This document shows, in pieces, positions 6,081-8,991 of a stretch of DNA of 8,991 nt. Where the stretch lies: the NCBI GenBank assembly GCA_017646485.1, contig JAGCML010000108.1, positions 1 through 8,991 on the forward strand. Reading direction: 5' to 3'. The notes under the pieces were generated by a model. The model was not told where the DNA came from. It did not search any database and saw nothing but the letters and a program-made list of their open reading frames with translations. The position numbers and the translations under genes were made by a program. The DNA comes from Kiritimatiellia bacterium. GTDB lineage: Bacteria; Verrucomicrobiota; Kiritimatiellia; RFP12; DVOR01. Positions within the stretch are counted from its first letter, which is position 1; every line of letters begins with the position of its first letter.

Positions 6081-6155
6081 TGGCACCCCCAAGCGGAGTC
6101 GGACCGCTCTTCCAAGGATGAGAACCTTGTGTCCTAACCGATAGACGATGGGGGC
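6081..6155 (-). tRNA. tRNA-Glu (anticodon CTC) with unusual T-loop
   Basis: This 75-base tRNA has acceptor GCCCCCA/TGGGGGT (first pair G-T), discriminator G and an encoded CCA. The anticodon stem is CAAGG/CCTTG with loop TTCTCAT, CTC at 6122-6120, reading GAG. The T-stem AGCGG/CCGCT is perfect, but its loop reads TCCGACT, so position 55 is C instead of the near-universal T (pseudouridine). It lies three bases upstream of tRNA-Ser. Confidence 0.95.
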
Positions 6156-6167
6156 AACAAAATGCTT

Positions 6168-6252
6168 TGGTGCACCCGGTGGGACTCGAACCCACACGCC
6201 TCTCAGCATAAGAACCTGAATCTTACGTGTCTGCCAGTTCCACCACGGGTGC
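6168..6252 (-). tRNA. tRNA-Leu (anticodon CAG)
   Basis: This 85-base class II tRNA has acceptor GCACCCG/CGGGTGC, discriminator A and an encoded CCA. The anticodon stem TAAGA/TCTTA carries loop TTCAGGT, with CAG at 6218-6216. The T-arm is GTGGG/CCCAC around TTCGAGT. It decodes CUG. It sits 12 bases upstream of tRNA-Glu in transcription order. Confidence 0.97.
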
Positions 6253-6262
6253 AACTTTGAAA

Positions 6263-6339
6263 TGGTCGGAGCGAAGGGATTTGAACCCTTGACCTTTTGG
6301 TCCCGAACCAAACGCGCTACCAGACTGCGCTACGCTCCG
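6263..6339 (-). tRNA. tRNA-Pro (anticodon CGG)
   Basis: This 77-base tRNA has acceptor CGGAGCG/CGCTCCG, discriminator A and an encoded CCA. The anticodon stem TTTGG/CCAAA carries loop TTCGGGA, with CGG at 6305-6303, reading CCG. The T-arm is AAGGG/CCCTT around TTCAAAT. It is the first gene of the cluster and lies about 12 bases after the inferred transcription start. Confidence 0.97.
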
Positions 6340-6357
6340 TTCATGTAAAGTGCGAGT

Positions 6358-6386
6358 AAGATATCAAACTAAAAAATAAAAAGCAA
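6358..6386 (-). promoter_or_regulatory. Promoter of the tRNA cluster
   Basis: Minus strand: -35 TTGCTT (6386-6381), 17-base spacer, -10 TATCTT (6363-6358). A very A/T-rich stretch (6364-6410) covers the spacer and the upstream side and could act as an UP element, as is usual for stable-RNA promoters. Confidence 0.65.
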
Positions 6387-6410
6387 TAAAAAAATATTGA
6401 TTTTAAAGGA

Positions 6411-6634
6411 AACCTATTGCCGTGCGCTTTTTTCACGACCGCCATACTGAAGACGAGCATCTCTTTGCTTCTTTTTGTATCCGCAGAAGTTCATGCCGAT
6501 TCGCCCTTCGTCTTGAAACCGTTGCCCCTTTCCCACAGCGTTGTAAATACGTCCCGCGTATAAAGCACAAGAAATAAGGGTGACGGATTACAACGAAGAT
6601 CGCCATCACAAGGTCACGGACAGGGTACTTTTGA
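6411..6634. other. Intergenic stretch, no convincing gene
   Basis: This segment lies between the tRNA promoter and the hairpin cluster. A minus-strand frame is open over 6433-6759 (108 codons), but its start lies within the hairpins, it has no ribosome site, and its composition (arginine-, serine- and cysteine-rich) looks like translated structured DNA. A weak 7-bp inverted repeat is GTGACGG/CCATCAC (6580-6586 and 6603-6609). CAGGG (6621-6625) can pair with CCCTG (6636-6640), competing with the first hairpin of the cluster. Function unknown. Confidence 0.4.
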
Positions 6635-6751
6635 GCCCTGAAAGGGCGATGGATTATAGCCGGGGGTGAGCGAGTGAAACGAGCGTAGCCCCCGGTTGAT
6701 GTAGGCACGCACAGCGTGTACCGTGCGGACAATGTCCGCCCCGCGAAGCGG
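6635..6751. repeat. Cluster of five adjacent hairpins, REP-like element candidate
   Basis: Inverted repeats in order: GCCCT/AGGGC with a 3-base loop (6635-6647); CCGGGGG/CCCCCGG (6660-6666 and 6689-6695) enclosing two GAGCG copies; CACGC/GCGTG (6706-6718); GCGGAC/GTCCGC (6725-6739); CCGC/GCGG (6741-6751). The run is GC-rich against an AT-rich surround and contains no coding signal. Tandem short palindromes of this kind are typical of interspersed REP/BIME-type elements or a structured RNA. No transposase is visible here. Confidence 0.55.
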
Positions 6752-6834
6752 CAAAGCATAAGTGTATGGGCTTCCCTCCCTTTATACGAGAAGTATTTTT
6801 AGAAGAAGATTTACCCATATGCTTGGGACTTGAA

Positions 6835-7086
6835 CCATGAACCCTAACCATTTTCATGGCATGACTTTATTTAATTGTAAGGATTTACAAACAATAACGG
6901 CAATTTAAACTGGTTTTCAAGGTGAAACTAAAAATCAGTTTGACTGAAACTGTTTCATAAAAAGGGTTGTTTCGGCAGGGCAAAGCGGTTGGGTTTAGGT
7001 GATGAAAGGGTGGGATTGTCATTAAGATTAAATCTTTGTATGCCTGTAAGAACACCTGAATTTATTGGATTGCACTATTTTTAGGT
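6835..7086. promoter_or_regulatory. Upstream region of the PLP lyase gene with operator-like palindromes
   Basis: No gene is seen. CCATGAA/TTCATGG form an inverted repeat at 6835-6841 and 6853-6859. Between 6907 and 6957 the motif GAAACT/AGTTT recurs: AAACTGGTTT (6907-6916), TGAAACT (6923-6929), TCAGT/ACTGA (6935-6947), and a perfect TGAAAC-T-GTTTCA palindrome (6945-6957). These could bind a dimeric regulator of the downstream gene about 140 bases from its promoter. Confidence 0.35.
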
Positions 7087-7096
7087 ATGATTTTGC

Positions 7097-7125
7097 TTGA
7101 TAGTACGTGGAAAATCGGTTATCTT
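7097..7125 (+). promoter_or_regulatory. Promoter of the PLP lyase gene
   Basis: -35 TTGATA (7097-7102), exact 17-base spacer, -10 TATCTT (7120-7125), predicted start near 7132, giving a leader of about 48 bases. The -10 is the same hexamer as in the tRNA promoter. Confidence 0.6.
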
Positions 7126-7179
7126 ATTTGTTTCATGCGTGTTTGTCTTTTTTTAGCACGCAGTTTGAAGGAATTGGAT

Positions 7180-8628
7180 ATGGCAAAAGTTAAATTTTTC
7201 AGCGGCAAGTCGCTTCCGCTTGAGATGCATAAGGTTCGTATTGTTCAAAAGTTGTTCCTGCCGCCCGTGGAGCGTCGTGTGCAGTTAATCGCAGAGGCTG
7301 GCAACAATACGTTCTTGCTTCAAAATAAAGATGTCTTTATGGATATGCTCACGGATTCTGGTGTGAATGCGATGAGCGATTTGCAGCAGTCGGCAATGTT
7401 CCGTGCTGACGATGCCTATGCAGGCTCTGAAACCTATAATCGCATGGTGGCAAAGGTGCGCGAAATCTTTGGGTTGGAATATTTCCTCCCGGTGCACCAG
7501 GGCCGTGCTGCAGAAAATATCTTGGCAACCGCTCTGGTGAAGCCGGGCGATGTCGTGCCGATGAACTTCCACTTCACCACCACGAAGGCGCACATTACAC
7601 GTATGGGTGGCCGCGTGGAAGAATTGATTGTGAAGGAAGCACTTGAGCCCATCAATGATTGTCCCTTCAAGGGCAACTTCGATTTGGAGCGTCTCGAGGC
7701 TTTGATTCAGGAAGTCACCCCCGAAAAGATTCCCTTTGTGCGTATTGAAGCGGGCACGAACTTGGTGGGCGGTCAGCCGCTCTCGCTCGAAAATATGCGC
7801 GGTGTTTCTGCAATTTGTAAGAAGTATGGCATCCGTTTGGTGCTGGATGCTTCGTTGTTGCAGGATAACCTCCACTTCATCAAGCAGCGTGAAGCTGCCT
7901 GCCAGAATCTCTCCATCCGTGAAATTACGGCAGAGATTGCTGCATTGATGGATATTATTTACTTCTCTGCTCGTAAGCTTGGCTTTGGTCGTGGCGGCGG
8001 TATTTCGATTCGTGAGAAGGAAGTCGAACAGCGCATGAAGGAATTCATTCCGTTGTACGAAGGCTTCTTGACTTATGGTGGTATGTCCGTTCGCGAAATG
8101 GAAGCAATCGTGGTGGGCTTGGATGAGTCCATGGACGAAGATATCATTTCGCAGGGCCCGATGTTCATCGAGCATATGGCGAAGGAACTCCACAAGCGTG
8201 GCGTGCCGGTTGTTTTGCCGGCTGGCGGTTTGGGTTGCCACATCAATGCTTCTGAATTTGTGGCCCACATTCCTCACGAACAGTATCCCGCAGGTGCTTT
8301 GGCTGCTGCACTTTACATTGCCAGCGGCGTGCGTGGTATGGAACGTGGTACGCTCTCTGAACAGCGCAATGAAGATGGTTCCGAACGTTTTGCAGAATTG
8401 GAACTCCTTCGTTTGGCAATGCCTCGCCGTGTCTACACGCTTTCTCAGGTGGAATACGCCATTGATCGCGTGGAATGGCTCTGGAAGAATCGCGAATTAA
8501 TCGGCGGTTTGACCTTCGTGGAAGAACCCAAGGTGTTGCGCTTCTTCTTCGGTCGCTTGGCTCCGATTGGCGATTGGCAGGAGAAGTTGGCCGCGAAGTT
8601 CCGCGAAGACTTCGGCGATTCGCTCTAA
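7180..8628 (+). CDS. Tryptophanase/tyrosine phenol-lyase family PLP enzyme, divergent
   Basis: This is a 482-residue fold-type I beta-eliminating lyase; family members cleave Trp to indole or Tyr to phenol, plus pyruvate and ammonia. Conserved landmarks are LTDSGVNAMSD (57-67), DDAYAGS with Y80, HQGR with phosphate-binding R109, FTTT (132-135), TNLVGGQP (193-200), D223, FIKQRE (233-238), the PLP lysine K266 in FSARK, MERG with R389, carboxylate-binding R411 in LLRLAMPRR, and LRFF (453-456). LTDSGVNAMSD, DDAYAGS, GMERG and PRRVYT are closer to tyrosine phenol-lyase than to TnaA. Oddities: the arginine four residues into the DxxR motif is L226, the lysine before K266 is R265, the Asp after it is L267, the K+-site Asn is R271, and the active-site His of TPL is L351. 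Substrate is therefore uncertain. The start at 7180 follows AAGGA with seven bases of spacing; an earlier ATG at 7087 overlaps the promoter. No permease gene is adjacent. Confidence 0.88.
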   Translation: MAKVKFFSGKSLPLEMHKVRIVQKLFLPPVERRVQLIAEAGNNTFLLQNKDVFMDMLTDSGVNAMSDLQQSAMFRADDAYAGSETYNRMVAKVREIFGLEYFLPVHQGRAAENILATALVKPGDVVPMNFHFTTTKAHITRMGGRVEELIVKEALEPINDCPFKGNFDLERLEALIQEVTPEKIPFVRIEAGTNLVGGQPLSLENMRGVSAICKKYGIRLVLDASLLQDNLHFIKQREAACQNLSIREITAEIAALMDIIYFSARKLGFGRGGGISIREKEVEQRMKEFIPLYEGFLTYGGMSVREMEAIVVGLDESMDEDIISQGPMFIEHMAKELHKRGVPVVLPAGGLGCHINASEFVAHIPHEQYPAGALAAALYIASGVRGMERGTLSEQRNEDGSERFAELELLRLAMPRRVYTLSQVEYAIDRVEWLWKNRELIGGLTFVEEPKVLRFFFGRLAPIGDWQEKLAAKFREDFGDSL

Positions 8629-8642
8629 TGCCCTGTGCAGTG

Positions 8643-8671
8643 CGGTGGCATCTCAATGTGGGATGCCGCCG
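8643..8671 (+). other. Hairpin after the PLP lyase gene
   Basis: CGGTGGCATC and GATGCCGCCG form a 10-bp stem with one T-G pair and a 9-base loop, 15 bases after the stop codon. No T-run follows, so it is not a terminator by itself; it may protect the 3' end of the transcript. Confidence 0.5.
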
Positions 8672-8688
8672 AATAAAACGCTTAACAA

Positions 8689-8720
8689 CGCGCAGGCAAG
8701 GTTTGTCTGCGTGTTTTTTT
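8689..8720 (+). terminator. Rho-independent terminator of the PLP lyase gene
   Basis: CGCGCAGGCAA and TTGTCTGCGTG pair over 11 bp (two G-T pairs) around a GGT loop, followed by seven T. The next gene's Shine-Dalgarno (AAAGGAG, 8723-8729) starts two bases later, so the hairpin could also act as an attenuator for it. Confidence 0.85.
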
Positions 8721-8737
8721 GTAAAGGAGTGCAAGTC

Positions 8738-8991
8738 ATGAATCAGATGATGCGTTGGATGATGGTGGTGGCTTTGGCTGCCGTGAGTGGTGTGGCTACG
8801 GCTGCTTCGTGCTGGTCGCCGTTTACAACGGGGGACGAACCCGAGACATTGGATACGCATTCGTGCCTTTCGCTCTGCTTGGGTGTGCGCGATGGTCAAG
8901 CCGACACGGTGACGTATAAGGGTTTGAATTTGGGTCTTATGCACGCTTCGATGCCCGCTAATGATGTGTTGCGCCCCATGAAGAATGAATG
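8738..8991 (+). CDS. Secreted protein of unknown function, N-terminal part (cut by window edge)
   Basis: 84 codons are visible from the ATG at 8738, with AAAGGAG eight bases upstream. Residues 1-23 (MNQMMRWMMVVALAAVSGVA, then TAA) form a signal peptide with a likely signal peptidase I site after TAA or ATA. The visible mature part is short and cysteine-bearing (SCWSPFTTGDEP, HSCLSLCLGVRDG, YKGLNLGLMHA). I do not recognise the family; the GLNLGL stretch hints at beta-strand repeats. There is no clear separate promoter between the upstream stop codon and this gene, so it may be expressed by read-through of the terminator at 8689-8720. Confidence 0.7.
   Translation, partial: MNQMMRWMMVVALAAVSGVATAASCWSPFTTGDEPETLDTHSCLSLCLGVRDGQADTVTYKGLNLGLMHASMPANDVLRPMKNE

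Noticed and set aside
6433..6759. 108-codon minus-strand reading frame
   Set aside because: The start lies inside the hairpin cluster, there is no ribosome site, and the predicted peptide looks like translation of palindromic DNA.
6815..6850. tRNA T-arm-like sequence (GGTTCAAGTCC on the minus strand)
   Set aside because: The flanking bases do not form a T-stem beyond two pairs, and no acceptor, D or anticodon arm is present.
7285..8277. 330-codon minus-strand frame opposite the PLP lyase gene
   Set aside because: It is antisense to a conserved enzyme gene; the histidine- and arginine-rich composition is typical of a shadow frame.

Overview
The window reads as bacterial chromosome from a Gram-negative-like, probably host-associated anaerobe. 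The signs are strong AAGGAGG ribosome-binding sites, sigma-70-type promoters, tRNAs with encoded CCA ends, a BspA-type leucine-rich-repeat surface protein with an InlB-type repeat, and a tryptophanase/tyrosine phenol-lyase family enzyme. The secreted repeat protein would suit a gut lineage of the PVC superphylum (for example Kiritimatiellota/Lentisphaerota), but that placement is an inference without a marker-gene tree.

Layout: positions 1-6339 are read almost entirely on the minus strand. In transcription order they hold four tRNA genes (Pro-CGG, Leu-CAG, Glu-CTC, Ser-CGA), clpX, an AAA ATPase of the DUF4143 type, a secreted leucine-rich-repeat protein, an MBL-fold hydrolase of the YycJ/WalJ type, and the first 132 codons of adenine deaminase, which runs off the left edge. 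A gene-poor stretch of about 840 bases (6340-7179) holds the tRNA promoter, a dense run of small hairpins (6635-6751), and AAAC/GTTT operator-like motifs. On the plus strand follow a 482-residue pyridoxal-phosphate lyase, a terminator, and the start of a secreted protein of unknown function cut by the right edge.

How it fits together: the MBL hydrolase and adenine deaminase are separated by one base and should be translationally coupled. The other genes look like single transcription units with their own terminators. A recurring design is a terminator-like hairpin directly in front of the Shine-Dalgarno sequence of the next gene: clpX, the repeat-protein gene, and the gene at 8738. The most striking case is the repeat-protein leader, where four alternating complementary segments (anti-SD, SD, anti-SD, SD) could form mutually exclusive terminator/sequestrator and anti-terminator folds.

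The ATPase region looks like a cassette. It lies between two exact 23-base direct repeats that are both terminator hairpins, its codons are visibly more AT-rich than clpX, its promoter sits at the end of a four-copy tandem repeat, and a 33-codon orphan tail after it resembles the last codons of clpX. No integrase or transposase is visible. The PLP lyase keeps its Schiff-base lysine and substrate-carboxylate arginine but has changed several residues that are normally invariant in TnaA/TPL, so its substrate is uncertain.
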